NCBI GenBank assembly: GCA_004356335.1
Contig: SMXP01000060.1
Span: 1-14,211, forward strand
DNA length: 14,211 bases
Origin: Alphaproteobacteria bacterium
Lineage (GTDB): Bacteria; Pseudomonadota; Alphaproteobacteria; SMXP01
Direction of reading: 5' to 3'
Part shown: positions 1-7,043 of the stretch, one piece after another
How the letters are laid out: each line of letters begins with the position of its first letter
Position numbering within the stretch: the stretch's first letter is position 1
The notes under the pieces: model-generated
Seen by the model: only the letters and a program-made list of their open reading frames with translations
Databases searched by the model: none
What the model was told of the DNA's origin: nothing
Made by a program: the position numbers and the translations under genes

Positions 1-63
1 AGTCCTTGTTTGGTCGCATTTTCTTAACGCGAACCGGTGTCCACTTCGCTCGAAAATGCTCTA
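1..63 (+). repeat. Mosaic palindromic repeat, linker plus module B (GCATTTTC type), cut by window edge
   Basis: The segment starts in the linker (AGTCCTTGTTTGGTC, 1-15) and continues through a module B hairpin whose arms are GCATTTTC (16-23) and GAAAATGC (52-59), ending in CTCTA. It matches 9594-9656 at 62 of 63 positions; the one difference is G29 against A9622. The left half of the element (module A) presumably lies before the window. It is non-coding and sits about 86 bases upstream of the dctP start, so it could lie in the operon's leader or between the promoter and dctP. It resembles RIME-type intergenic mosaic elements of Alphaproteobacteria, from memory of that family. Confidence 0.88.
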
Positions 64-97
64 AGTAAAACGAGGCAAAGCGATCGGGCACAAGAAA

Positions 98-120
98 CCC
101 AGCGCTGCATCATAGCTGGG
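98..120 (+). promoter_or_regulatory. Small hairpin in the dctP 5' leader
   Basis: CCCAGC (98-103) and GCTGGG (115-120) form a 6-base-pair stem with an 11-base loop, about 30 bases before the dctP start. No run of T follows, so it is not a classical terminator. It could affect dctP mRNA stability or be chance; I see no known riboswitch here. No clear promoter was found in 64-149. Confidence 0.3.
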
Positions 121-149
121 CAAGGCATAAGGGGACAAAGAGAACAGAT

Positions 150-1277
150 ATGGATCGAAGAAAGTTTGTAAAAAGCGCGGCGCTTGGAGCCGGTGCTCTG
201 ACACTCGCCGGCTGCGATAACGGCAACGATAGGGCAGCCGATTCACCATCGGCGCCGGCTGTCATTCGCAAACAACGCAAATTAAAACTCGTGACCGCCT
301 GGCCGAAAAATCTTCCGGGCTTGGGCATGGCCCCAGAGCGCATCGCAAAGAATGTCTTTGAAGCTACCGACGGCGCAATCGACATTAAAGTTTACGCGGC
401 CGGCGAACTTGTTCAGGCATTTGATTCATTTGACGCGGTATCGACCGGTGCCGCCGACATGTATCACGGCGCAGAATATTATTGGCAAGGTAAGTCGAAG
501 GCGTTCAACTTTTTTACCAGCGTGCCGTTCGGCCTTACAGCCAACGAACACATGGCGTGGATTTATCATGGCGGCGGTCAAGAATTGTGGGACGAGCTTG
601 CCGTCCAATTCAACATCAAGCCCTGGATGGCGGGAAATACCGGCGTTCAAATGGGCGGTTGGTTTCGCAAGGAGATCAATACGCTCGACGATTTCAAAGG
701 CCTCAGAATCCGCATGCCGGGGCTGGGCGGCGAGGTCATGCGCCTGCTGGGTGCGGCCGCTGTGGTCTTACCCAGCACCGATATTTTCACAAGCCTACAA
801 TCCGGCGCGATCGATGCCACAGAATGGGTCGGCCCGTGGAACGATCTCACCATGGGGTTTTACCAAGTGGCCAAATATTACTATTGGCCCGGATTTCATG
901 AGCCGGGCGCGGCTTTAAGCCTTGGCATAAACACCGATGTCTGGAATGACCTGACAAAAGCCGAACGACGCATCATTCAAGATGCCTGTGCCGCTGAAAA
1001 TAGCCGCAATTTATCTGAATTCAACGCTTTCAATACCCGATCCCTCCGTATTCTGACGGAACAACACGGCGTTCAATTGCGCCGTTTCTCGGAGGAAATA
1101 CTCCTGGAACTCGGACGCTTATCGAAGATTGTCCTGCGTGAGGCGAGCGAAAGCGATGACATGACAAAGCGCGTTTACGATAGCTTTTTGGTTGCCCGAT
1201 CCGACGGCGCCGCTTGGTCGGAGATCTCAGAAGAGGCATTCTGGCAAGCACGCCGCCTGAGCATGACCGAAACTTAG
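150..1277 (+). CDS. dctP: TRAP transporter substrate-binding protein DctP, TakP/FcbT1-like, predicted Tat lipoprotein
   Basis: This 375-residue protein is the periplasmic substrate-binding subunit of a tripartite ATP-independent transporter that captures an organic acid and delivers it to DctQM. The N-terminus has a twin-arginine motif (RRKF, residues 3-6), a hydrophobic stretch and a lipobox LAGC (19-22), so it is probably exported by Tat and lipidated at Cys22; Asp23 follows. A polar linker (about 23-45) precedes the binding domain. Family landmarks are RIRMPG (186-191), with the arginine region that in this family contacts the substrate carboxylate, and EWVGPWND (225-232), typical of the TakP 2-oxoacid-binding and chloroaromatic/mannitol subgroups. 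The ligand cannot be fixed from sequence; a 2-oxo or hydroxy acid is likely. The ATG at 150 is preceded by AAAGAGA. The stop codon overlaps a palindromic repeat. It is the first gene of the operon with dctQ and dctM. Confidence 0.92.
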   Translation: MDRRKFVKSAALGAGALTLAGCDNGNDRAADSPSAPAVIRKQRKLKLVTAWPKNLPGLGMAPERIAKNVFEATDGAIDIKVYAAGELVQAFDSFDAVSTGAADMYHGAEYYWQGKSKAFNFFTSVPFGLTANEHMAWIYHGGGQELWDELAVQFNIKPWMAGNTGVQMGGWFRKEINTLDDFKGLRIRMPGLGGEVMRLLGAAAVVLPSTDIFTSLQSGAIDATEWVGPWNDLTMGFYQVAKYYYWPGFHEPGAALSLGINTDVWNDLTKAERRIIQDACAAENSRNLSEFNAFNTRSLRILTEQHGVQLRRFSEEILLELGRLSKIVLREASESDDMTKRVYDSFLVARSDGAAWSEISEEAFWQARRLSMTET

Positions 1278-1380
1278 AGCACGTTAGGAATTCCAAATAA
1301 AGTGAACGTGCTCTAAGTCTTTGTTTTGTCGTGTTTCCGGACGGAAAATCGGTATCCACTTTTCCTGGAAACACTATAGT
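1276..1380 (+). repeat. Complete mosaic palindromic repeat (modules A and B) between dctP and dctQ
   Basis: Module A is a hairpin with perfect 10-base arms AGAGCACGTT (1276-1285) and AACGTGCTCT (1305-1314). The linker AAGTCTTTGTTTTGTC covers 1315-1330. Module B has arms GTGTTTCC (1331-1338) and GGAAACAC (1367-1374) and ends CTATAG. The dctP stop codon TAG (1275-1277) overlaps the first bases of module A. The two hairpins fill most of the dctP-dctQ gap and could protect the dctP mRNA 3' end or reduce read-through; that role is an inference, modelled on repeats after binding-protein genes such as malE in E. coli. Confidence 0.9.
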
Positions 1381-1410
1381 TAGACCCGGAGCGAATAATC
1401 CGCTTGCGAA

Positions 1411-1418
1411 AGGGAAGG
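1411..1418 (+). promoter_or_regulatory. Candidate ribosome binding site favouring the GTG start of dctQ at 1425
   Basis: AGGGAAGG lies 6 bases before GTG 1425. The TTG at 1404 and the ATG at 1539, in the same frame, have no comparable purine-rich site at the right distance. This supports the longer DctQ but does not prove it. Confidence 0.45.
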
Positions 1419-1424
1419 CAAAGG

Positions 1425-2081
1425 GTGAGCGTTCTTTTCACGATTTTAACATTTCCGGTCGCCGGCGTACTGATACTCCCGTTGGCTCTCTTGATCGGCA
1501 AGCGATTTCTTAAGCGCGAATGCGATCGCCTTGAGCGCATGCTGCGCCGGACGGCCGATTTGATCGATCGCACCAACGAGCGCATTGGTAACGCCGTTTC
1601 TTGGCTTGCCCTTCTTATGGTGCTCGTTCAAACAATTGTGGTGCTGCAACGCTATGTTTTCGGGCTTAGTTTCATTTGGCTTCAAGAATCGATTACCTAT
1701 ATGCACGGCATTCTTTTTATGCTGGCTGCCGGCTACACCCTGCTTCGCGGCGGCCATGTGCGGGTCGATATCTTTTACGGAGAAGCCACACCGACACGAA
1801 AAGCCCTGATCGACTTCCTCGGCACATATCTATTCCTGTTCCCGGTCATGTTGCTCATTCTCGACATGGCATATCCCTATGTGGAAATGGCCTGGCGCGT
1901 GCAGGAAGGATCAGTGGAGACCAGTGGCATTCAAGGCATCTATTTGCTCAAAGCCGTGATCCTTTTGTTTGCCGGTCTCGTCTTGCTCCAAGGACTTTCT
2001 CTGGCCATTAGGACGGCTCTTGTTCTGACCAGCGCCGGCCAAATCAAGCCGGAGACCGAGGGGCCCGCCGCCGCTTTCTAG
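1425..2081 (+). CDS. dctQ: TRAP transporter small permease subunit DctQ
   Basis: This is the small membrane subunit of the TRAP transporter; it pairs with DctM in the inner membrane and docks DctP. The core has the usual four hydrophobic segments, with family landmarks QRYVFG near the end of the first core segment, WLQESITYMHG, and GHVRVD after the second. Three in-frame starts are possible: TTG 1404, GTG 1425 and ATG 1539. I chose GTG 1425 because AGGGAAGG lies just upstream; it gives 218 residues. The ATG at 1539 gives 180 residues, the usual DctQ length, but lacks a clear ribosome binding site. The longer form adds a hydrophobic N-terminal stretch (VLFTILTFPVAGVLILPLAL) followed by a charged Arg/Glu-rich linker, which would be a fifth membrane segment. 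The TAG stop (2079-2081) overlaps the next repeat. The identity is firm and the start is uncertain. Confidence 0.88.
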   Translation: MSVLFTILTFPVAGVLILPLALLIGKRFLKRECDRLERMLRRTADLIDRTNERIGNAVSWLALLMVLVQTIVVLQRYVFGLSFIWLQESITYMHGILFMLAAGYTLLRGGHVRVDIFYGEATPTRKALIDFLGTYLFLFPVMLLILDMAYPYVEMAWRVQEGSVETSGIQGIYLLKAVILLFAGLVLLQGLSLAIRTALVLTSAGQIKPETEGPAAAF

Positions 2082-2182
2082 GGTCTTTCCGGTTTTGATG
2101 GAATCAAAACCTGACCCTAAGTTGTTGTTTTATCGTGTTTCCGGACGGAAAACCGGGTCCACTTTTCCTGGAAACACTCTAA
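2079..2182 (+). repeat. Complete mosaic palindromic repeat (TAGGGTC-type module A plus module B) between dctQ and dctM
   Basis: Module A here is the second type: outer arms TAGGGTC (2079-2085) and GACCCTA (2113-2119), inner perfect arms GGTTTTGAT (2091-2099) and ATCAAAACC (2103-2111) with a 3-base loop. The linker (AAGTTGTTGTTTTATC, about 2119-2134) leads to module B with arms GTGTTTCC (2135-2142) and GGAAACAC (2170-2177), ending CTCTAA. The dctQ stop TAG is the first three bases of the repeat. Module B closely matches the copy at 1331-1379, whereas module A matches the right window end (14169-14210), so modules are exchanged between copies. Confidence 0.9.
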
Positions 2183-2197
2183 CACACCGACGAATAC

Positions 2198-2204
2198 GAG
2201 GAGG
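2198..2204 (+). promoter_or_regulatory. Ribosome binding site of dctM
   Basis: GAGGAGG is a strong Shine-Dalgarno sequence. It lies 14 bases before ATG 2219, further than usual. No better in-frame start lies closer; an ATT at 2216 is conceivable but not preferred. Confidence 0.55.
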
Positions 2205-2218
2205 CAACGCAAGGCATT

Positions 2219-3853
2219 ATGGCAGCCGGCATAGATTTGCTGATGTTTGCGGTCGTCTGCGTGTGTCTGCTGGCGGGTTTTCCCGTCGCCTTTACCCTGG
2301 CCGGTGTCGCCTTATGGTTCGCCCTTATGGGCGTGGCATTCGGCTTCTTCGACTTCTCTTTCGTCGGCGCCCTGCCGCAACGCATTTTCGGCACCATGAC
2401 CAACACCACATTGATCGCCGTGCCGCTCTTCGTGTTCATGGGTGTCATGTTGGAACGGTCCAAGGTGGCCGAGGAATTATTGACCGCCATGGGCCGTCTG
2501 TTCGGCACTCTTCGAGGCGGTCTCGGCATTTCCGTCACCATCGTCGGGGCGCTTTTAGCCGCGTCAACCGGCATTGTGGGCGCCACCGTCGTAACCATGG
2601 GACTTTTGTCTTTGCCGACAATGTTGCGCCGGGGTTACGACCCGGCCCTCGCTGCCGGCACAGTCAGCGCAGCCGGCACGCTTGGGCAAATCATTCCGCC
2701 CTCTATCGTGCTCGTCCTGTTGGGCGATGTCATCGCCAATTCCTATCAGACGGCTCAGCTCGCGACCGGCGTGTTCGCACCCAAAACCGTATCCGTGGGC
2801 GATCTGTTCGCCGGAGCTCTATTACCGGGACTGATGTTGGTTGCCCTTTACATTTTATATCAAGTGGTTACGGCCATTTTGTATCCTGACAAGTCACCGG
2901 CTATTCCCGCCGATGAAGCGGCCGGCCGGCAAAAAGACCTATTTAAATCGATTTTTACCGCGCTCATACCGCCGCTTACTCTCATCGTGGCGGTATTGGG
3001 GTCGATCCTTGGGGGCGTCGCCACACCGACAGAAGCCGCCGCCATTGGCGCCATCGGCGCTATTCTTCTTGCCGGCTATCGCACCGGCAAACAGATAGAT
3101 CCTGAACCGAACGGGCACAGACGATCCTTGCTTTATCAAACCCTTCGGGTTTTCGATTTTCCCGGTAGTCTTCCCATTGTTGCCGCAGCACTTGCATTGG
3201 GCTTTATGGTCATCCTAACGGCGACGTTTGATTTGCGTATTGCCCGCAACACCATTTCCGTCACGGAACAGAGCGCCATCTATGTCGCCTATGGGTTAAG
3301 CCTCCTCCTGGCGTGGGGCACCCTTGTCAGCCTCAAACGCGTTTTGGCAACCGGCGTGCTCAAAGAGGTGATGACCAGCACAACTCAAATCAGTTCCATG
3401 GTGTTTGCGATCCTGATCGGTGCCGCGCTTTTCAGTCTTGTGTTCCGCGGGCTGGGAGGGGATGAAACCATCAGAGGCATATTGATGGACATGCCGGGCG
3501 GCGCAACGGGTGCCATGCTGGTTGTCATGCTGGTTATGTTTTTTCTCGGTTTCTTTCTCGATTTTATCGAAATTATATTCGTCGTCGTGCCGATTGTCGG
3601 ACCCATTTTGTTAATGATGGGCATTGATCCCGTTTGGTTGGGCGTTATGATGGCGATCAATTTACAAACGTCATTTCTAACTCCGCCGTTCGGCTTCGCT
3701 CTATTTTACCTGCGTGGCGTTGCGCCAAGCGAGATCAAAACATCGCATATATATAAAGGGGCGATTCCGTTCGTATTGATACAGATTTTCGCTTTGGCAA
3801 TTCTTACGCTGTTTCCGCAAATCGCCACGTGGCTGCCCAGCGTGATCTACTAA
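2219..3853 (+). CDS. dctM: TRAP transporter large permease subunit DctM (long TakM/FcbT3-like form)
   Basis: This is the substrate-translocating, sodium-coupled membrane subunit of the TRAP transporter. It is almost wholly hydrophobic, with more than ten predicted membrane segments. The family signature lies at residues 131-172 (SLPTMLRRGYDPALAAGTVS, then GTLGQIIPPS). ATPTEAAA (about 268-275) starts the second half, and TSFLTPPFGFALFYLRG near the C-terminus is the matching second-repeat motif. At 544 residues it is roughly 100 longer than a typical DctM. The extra length lies mainly between residues 290 and 385 and contains at least two added hydrophobic stretches (about 319-341 and 353-371); this fits the mannitol/chloroaromatic-type large subunits. 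ATG 2219 follows GAGGAGG at 14 bases. The stop TAA directly abuts a palindromic repeat and the gene converges on parC. The substrate is not evident. Confidence 0.93.
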   Translation: MAAGIDLLMFAVVCVCLLAGFPVAFTLAGVALWFALMGVAFGFFDFSFVGALPQRIFGTMTNTTLIAVPLFVFMGVMLERSKVAEELLTAMGRLFGTLRGGLGISVTIVGALLAASTGIVGATVVTMGLLSLPTMLRRGYDPALAAGTVSAAGTLGQIIPPSIVLVLLGDVIANSYQTAQLATGVFAPKTVSVGDLFAGALLPGLMLVALYILYQVVTAILYPDKSPAIPADEAAGRQKDLFKSIFTALIPPLTLIVAVLGSILGGVATPTEAAAIGAIGAILLAGYRTGKQIDPEPNGHRRSLLYQTLRVFDFPGSLPIVAAALALGFMVILTATFDLRIARNTISVTEQSAIYVAYGLSLLLAWGTLVSLKRVLATGVLKEVMTSTTQISSMVFAILIGAALFSLVFRGLGGDETIRGILMDMPGGATGAMLVVMLVMFFLGFFLDFIEIIFVVVPIVGPILLMMGIDPVWLGVMMAINLQTSFLTPPFGFALFYLRGVAPSEIKTSHIYKGAIPFVLIQIFALAILTLFPQIATWLPSVIY

Positions 3854-4005
3854 AGCGCATTCAGGAGTGAAGACCGTCCTTGCCAAGGTCAATCGATCCG
3901 GTGGATCGATTGAAGGGATGAACGGGTACCGGTTTTCCGTCCGAATGCGCGACAAAACAAAGACTTAGAGCACGTTAGGGATGCCATCTTTTGTCAACGT
4001 GCTCT
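3854..4005 (-). repeat. Inverted mosaic palindromic repeat with a nested insertion, in the dctM/parC convergent gap
   Basis: Relative to the copies at 1276 and 2079, module B and the linker are in reverse orientation. Module B has outer arms GCGCATTC (3855-3862) and GAATGCGC (3943-3950); the linker reads GACAAAACAAAGACTT (about 3950-3966). A module A hairpin follows (AGAGCACGTT 3967-3976, AACGTGCTCT 3996-4005). Module B is 96 bases instead of 44. The extra 3869-3923 is not in other copies and carries its own hairpin AATCGATCC (3891-3899) / GGATCGATT (3903-3911) with a 3-base loop. The whole gap between the two stop codons is hairpin. It may end transcription from both sides, although there are no clear T-tracts. 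Confidence 0.85.
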
Positions 4006-4011
4006 AAGATC

Positions 4012-6243
4012 CTAAGAGAACCGATTGCGCCGCGGGAAACCTTTGGGCGGCAAACGACCCGCTTGCGCCCGCTTGCCCCGCCAATCTTTGAGCTCTTTTC
4101 CACCAAAGCTACGCGACCGCCCACGACTCTCGCCCACCGTAAGACCATCGTCATAGGTAAACACCGTCACATCGGACAGGCCGCCGTCTTTATATCGTTG
4201 CAACAACACGCCGCGACCCCGAGTCATTTTAGGCACTTCATCAATGGGGAACAGCAATAATTTACGATTTTCCCCGATGACGCCCACCGTGTCGCCGTCA
4301 GCGACGGCGCAGGCACATGCTTCGGCGTTGGGCGCTAAATTCAACACCACCTTACCTCCCCGTTTGGAGGCAATCACTTCATCTTCATCGACCAACAAAC
4401 CGTGACCCTTGGTTGACACGACGATCAGCGTTCGTCCCGGTTCGTGTTTAAACAGCGTGACGATGTCATGATCGTTGTCCAGGTCGATCATCAACCGCAC
4501 CGGCTCGCCATTGCCGCGCCCGCGAGGCAACTTATCGGCATTGATGGTATAAAACCGGCCATTGGTGCCGAATAGAATCAGTTTGTCGGTGGTCTCGGCG
4601 GGGAAGAAAAAGCGCCCTCGGTCGCCCTCCTTGTATTTGACATCTTGCGCGGATTCCACATGTCCCTTCAAGGCACGTATCCAACCCTTCTCGGAACAAA
4701 TAACCGTAATCGGTTCTTTCAGGGTCATCACTTCGTCAGCGTCAATATCAAGTTCGGGGGCTTCGTCAAATGCGGTACGTCGCGCGCCATTCGCCGATTT
4801 TGCACCGAACTCCTCGCGGATCGCCCGAATTTCCTCGGTAATGCGTTTCCATTGTTGCGATTGAGATTTGAGCAGCGCGTTGAATTCCTTTTTTTCGGCA
4901 GTGAGACGATGGTGCTCGGATTTGATTTCCTTTTCCTCGAGCTTGCGCAAAGACCGCAAGCGCATATTGAGGATCGCTTCCGCTTGGACGTCCTTCAATT
5001 TGAAGGCTGCCATCAGTTCCGCCTTGGGATCATCCCCCTCGCGAATAATTCGAATGACCTCATCCAAATTAAGATAGGCGACCAGATACCCTTTCAAAAT
5101 CACCAGACGATTAGAAATTTTGTCCAAGCGGAAGCGCGTGCGTCGCTCCAAAATTTCCTTCCGATGATTCAGGAACGCACGCAAGACGTCACCCAGACTC
5201 ATCACGCGCGGCACTTGACCGCCATCAAGGACATTCATATTGAGCGATATGCGCGTTTCCAGATCGGTCTGACGAAACAGCGTTTCCATGAGCACGACGG
5301 GATCAATCATACGGCTCTTAGGCTCCAACACGATCCGCACATCGGCAGCCGATTCATCGTCAATATCGGCAAGCAGATGTAGTTTCTTCGCTTGGATGAG
5401 ATCGGCGATCTTTTCAATGAGCCGGGACTTTTGCACCTGATACGGTATCTCGGTCACGATGATCACATAGCCACCGCGATTGCCTTCCTCTTTATGCCAC
5501 TTTGCGCGCAGTCGGAAGCTACCTCGTCCCGTATCGTATGCCGCCTCGATGGATTCTTTCGGTTCCACCAAAACGCCGCCGGTCGGCAAGTCGGGACCGG
5601 GAATATATTTCATGAGTGCACTTGTCGTTGCCTTGGGCTGCTTGATCAAATGCAACAAAGCACCGCAAAGTTCACCAATATTGTGAGGCGGAATATTCGT
5701 TGCCATACCCACTGCAATTCCCGACGCACCATTGGCCAGAAGATTGGGGTATGCCGCCGGCAAGACGATCGGCTCTTCGCCCTCATCCGTATAGGTAGAA
5801 CGAAAATCAACCGTGTCCTGATTGATATCCTCAAGTAAGACCTCGGCATATCGTGTAAGGCGCGCTTCGGTGTAACGCATCGCCGCTGCGTTATCGCCGT
5901 CCACATTTCCGAAATTGCCTTGCCCGTCGATCAGTAGATAGCGTACAGAAAAATCTTGCGCCATACGCACCAGCGCATCGTAAATCGCCTGGTCGCCATG
6001 GGGATGGTATTTACCCATGACATCCCCGACCACACGCGCGCATTTTTTGAATCGCGATTGAGGATCGAGCTTGAGTTGCCGCATGGCATAAAGAAGTCGG
6101 CGTTGAACCGGTTTCAACCCGTCGCGCACATCGGGCAGCGCGCGGTTCATGATGGTGGACAACGCGTAAGACAAATAGCGCTCAGCCAAGGCGTCGCTGA
6201 GCGGTTCGTCTTTGATCTGATCGTCGAGCAATGTGGTATTCAT
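4012..6243 (-). CDS. parC: DNA topoisomerase IV subunit A (ParC)
   Basis: ParC cuts and rejoins DNA in the heterotetramer with ParE that decatenates daughter chromosomes. The N-terminal breakage-reunion domain begins with LSDALAERYLSYALSTI. The catalytic tyrosine is Tyr124 in AAMRYTEARLT, and YHPHGDQAIYDA covers the quinolone-region helix (about 79-90). There the position matching E. coli ParC Ser80 is Gln85 and that matching Glu84 is Asp89. A coiled-coil segment (KLEEKEIKSEHHRL) and a C-terminal beta-pinwheel follow; no GyrA-box glutamine/arginine/glycine motif is seen, which supports ParC over GyrA. The tail is Arg/Lys-rich. The start is ATG 6243 (MNTTLLDDQ); a TTG ten codons upstream is in frame but less likely. 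The length, 743 residues, is usual for alphaproteobacteria. It follows recO after 70 bases. Confidence 0.96.
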   Translation of the reverse strand: MNTTLLDDQIKDEPLSDALAERYLSYALSTIMNRALPDVRDGLKPVQRRLLYAMRQLKLDPQSRFKKCARVVGDVMGKYHPHGDQAIYDALVRMAQDFSVRYLLIDGQGNFGNVDGDNAAAMRYTEARLTRYAEVLLEDINQDTVDFRSTYTDEGEEPIVLPAAYPNLLANGASGIAVGMATNIPPHNIGELCGALLHLIKQPKATTSALMKYIPGPDLPTGGVLVEPKESIEAAYDTGRGSFRLRAKWHKEEGNRGGYVIIVTEIPYQVQKSRLIEKIADLIQAKKLHLLADIDDESAADVRIVLEPKSRMIDPVVLMETLFRQTDLETRISLNMNVLDGGQVPRVMSLGDVLRAFLNHRKEILERRTRFRLDKISNRLVILKGYLVAYLNLDEVIRIIREGDDPKAELMAAFKLKDVQAEAILNMRLRSLRKLEEKEIKSEHHRLTAEKKEFNALLKSQSQQWKRITEEIRAIREEFGAKSANGARRTAFDEAPELDIDADEVMTLKEPITVICSEKGWIRALKGHVESAQDVKYKEGDRGRFFFPAETTDKLILFGTNGRFYTINADKLPRGRGNGEPVRLMIDLDNDHDIVTLFKHEPGRTLIVVSTKGHGLLVDEDEVIASKRGGKVVLNLAPNAEACACAVADGDTVGVIGENRKLLLFPIDEVPKMTRGRGVLLQRYKDGGLSDVTVFTYDDGLTVGESRGRSRSFGGKELKDWRGKRAQAGRLPPKGFPRRNRFS

Positions 6244-6288
6244 GGCATTCCAGACACAAAATAGCGGCCCCAAATGGGCACAGGACGC

Positions 6289-6317
6289 TACATATAGCTA
6301 AAATCACGGCAGTTCAA
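6289..6317 (-). promoter_or_regulatory. Weak candidate promoter for parC
   Basis: On the minus strand, TTGAAC (6317-6312) is followed after 17 bases by TATGTA (6294-6289), about 45 bases before the parC ATG and overlapping the recO stop region. The match to the sigma-70 consensus is modest. parC may instead be read through from recO. Confidence 0.2.
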
Positions 6318-7036
6318 TGAAACAAGCGAGACATGAAGCGCTGCCGGGCATCGGGCAATGTGAGGCCGTGCGGGGCCAACGCCCAATTATCGAGGAAATG
6401 ACCCGTGAGCTTTAAACCTTCGCGAATCTCCTCCAGGGAGGCCGGAACCGCCTGGCTGCCCAGCAGGAAGGGCGGCAATGGAAGCAGTCTTCCCTCATAG
6501 GGGCCGGCCGCTCGTTGGCTGACCGCCCGGCCGGTACGAGGCGACACGTGGGTCAGCGTATCCTGCTGGCCGGTGACGGCACAGCGCGTTAGATCCAGGG
6601 CAAATCCGAGTTCCTGCAGCAAGCCCAGCTCCCACCGCACCAACAGTGCGGGCCATAAAGCCCTGTCCTCCAGAGCGGATATCAGCAGATCCAAACCGTC
6701 AAAAATGGCCCGATGGGGTTCGCGTTCGGGTATGGTGACCATGACCAGCGCGCACACCGCGTTCAACGCATCCAGAGCTGCCCCATCCTCGATAAAAGCC
6801 GCAGATCGAGTGGCTACCGGTTCGATCGAGTAGCTGCCCAAATGATCCGCCAGCCGTGCGCGCCACGTCGCCCGAAGCCGATTGCCCGGCTGAAGCAAGC
6901 CGCGCAATCGGGCCGACGTGGCGCCCCGTACCAAACCCGCATGACGACCGTAACCGGAAGTCAGCAGGTGAAGAACCGCCGACGCTTCCCCGTGCCGGCG
7001 CAACCCCAAGACAATGCCTTCGTCGGTCCATTGCAT
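6314..7036 (-). CDS. recO: DNA repair protein RecO
   Basis: RecO is a recombination mediator: with RecR it displaces SSB and loads RecA on single-stranded gaps in the RecFOR pathway. The N-terminal OB-fold (about 1-80) starts with the typical MQWTDEGIVLGLRRHGE followed by LLTSGYGRHAGLVRGA. A helical C-terminal domain includes the conserved WELGLLQELGF and the CAVTGQ...VSPRTGRAVS segment. There is one cysteine in that region rather than a full zinc-binding set. The start is ATG 7036, giving 240 residues, normal for the family. The same frame is open 19 codons further upstream, but that would overlap the end of era. The gap to the era stop is 7 bases, so the two genes are almost certainly cotranscribed. 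The upstream sequence shows no strong Shine-Dalgarno, which suggests translational coupling. Confidence 0.93.
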   Translation of the reverse strand: MQWTDEGIVLGLRRHGEASAVLHLLTSGYGRHAGLVRGATSARLRGLLQPGNRLRATWRARLADHLGSYSIEPVATRSAAFIEDGAALDALNAVCALVMVTIPEREPHRAIFDGLDLLISALEDRALWPALLVRWELGLLQELGFALDLTRCAVTGQQDTLTHVSPRTGRAVSQRAAGPYEGRLLPLPPFLLGSQAVPASLEEIREGLKLTGHFLDNWALAPHGLTLPDARQRFMSRLFH

Positions 7037-7043
7037 GATGGCA

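Noticed and set aside
2095..2889. 264-residue plus-strand reading frame overlapping dctM
   Set aside because: It is dominated by Arg, His, Gly and Ser, typical of an out-of-frame reading, and overlaps the clearly real DctM frame. It also starts inside a repeat.
3854..4011. Classical intrinsic terminators in the convergent gap
   Set aside because: Strong stems are present, but none is followed by a clear T-tract on either strand, so the segment is listed as a repeat and termination is left as an inference.
4645..5382. 245-residue plus-strand frame antisense to parC
   Set aside because: It lies entirely opposite conserved ParC coding sequence and shows no recognisable domain or ribosome binding site.
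6244..6273. TTG start giving ParC ten additional residues
   Set aside because: The ATG at 6243 opens the family-typical N-terminus, and the upstream residues (MGPLFCVWNA) are not ParC-like.
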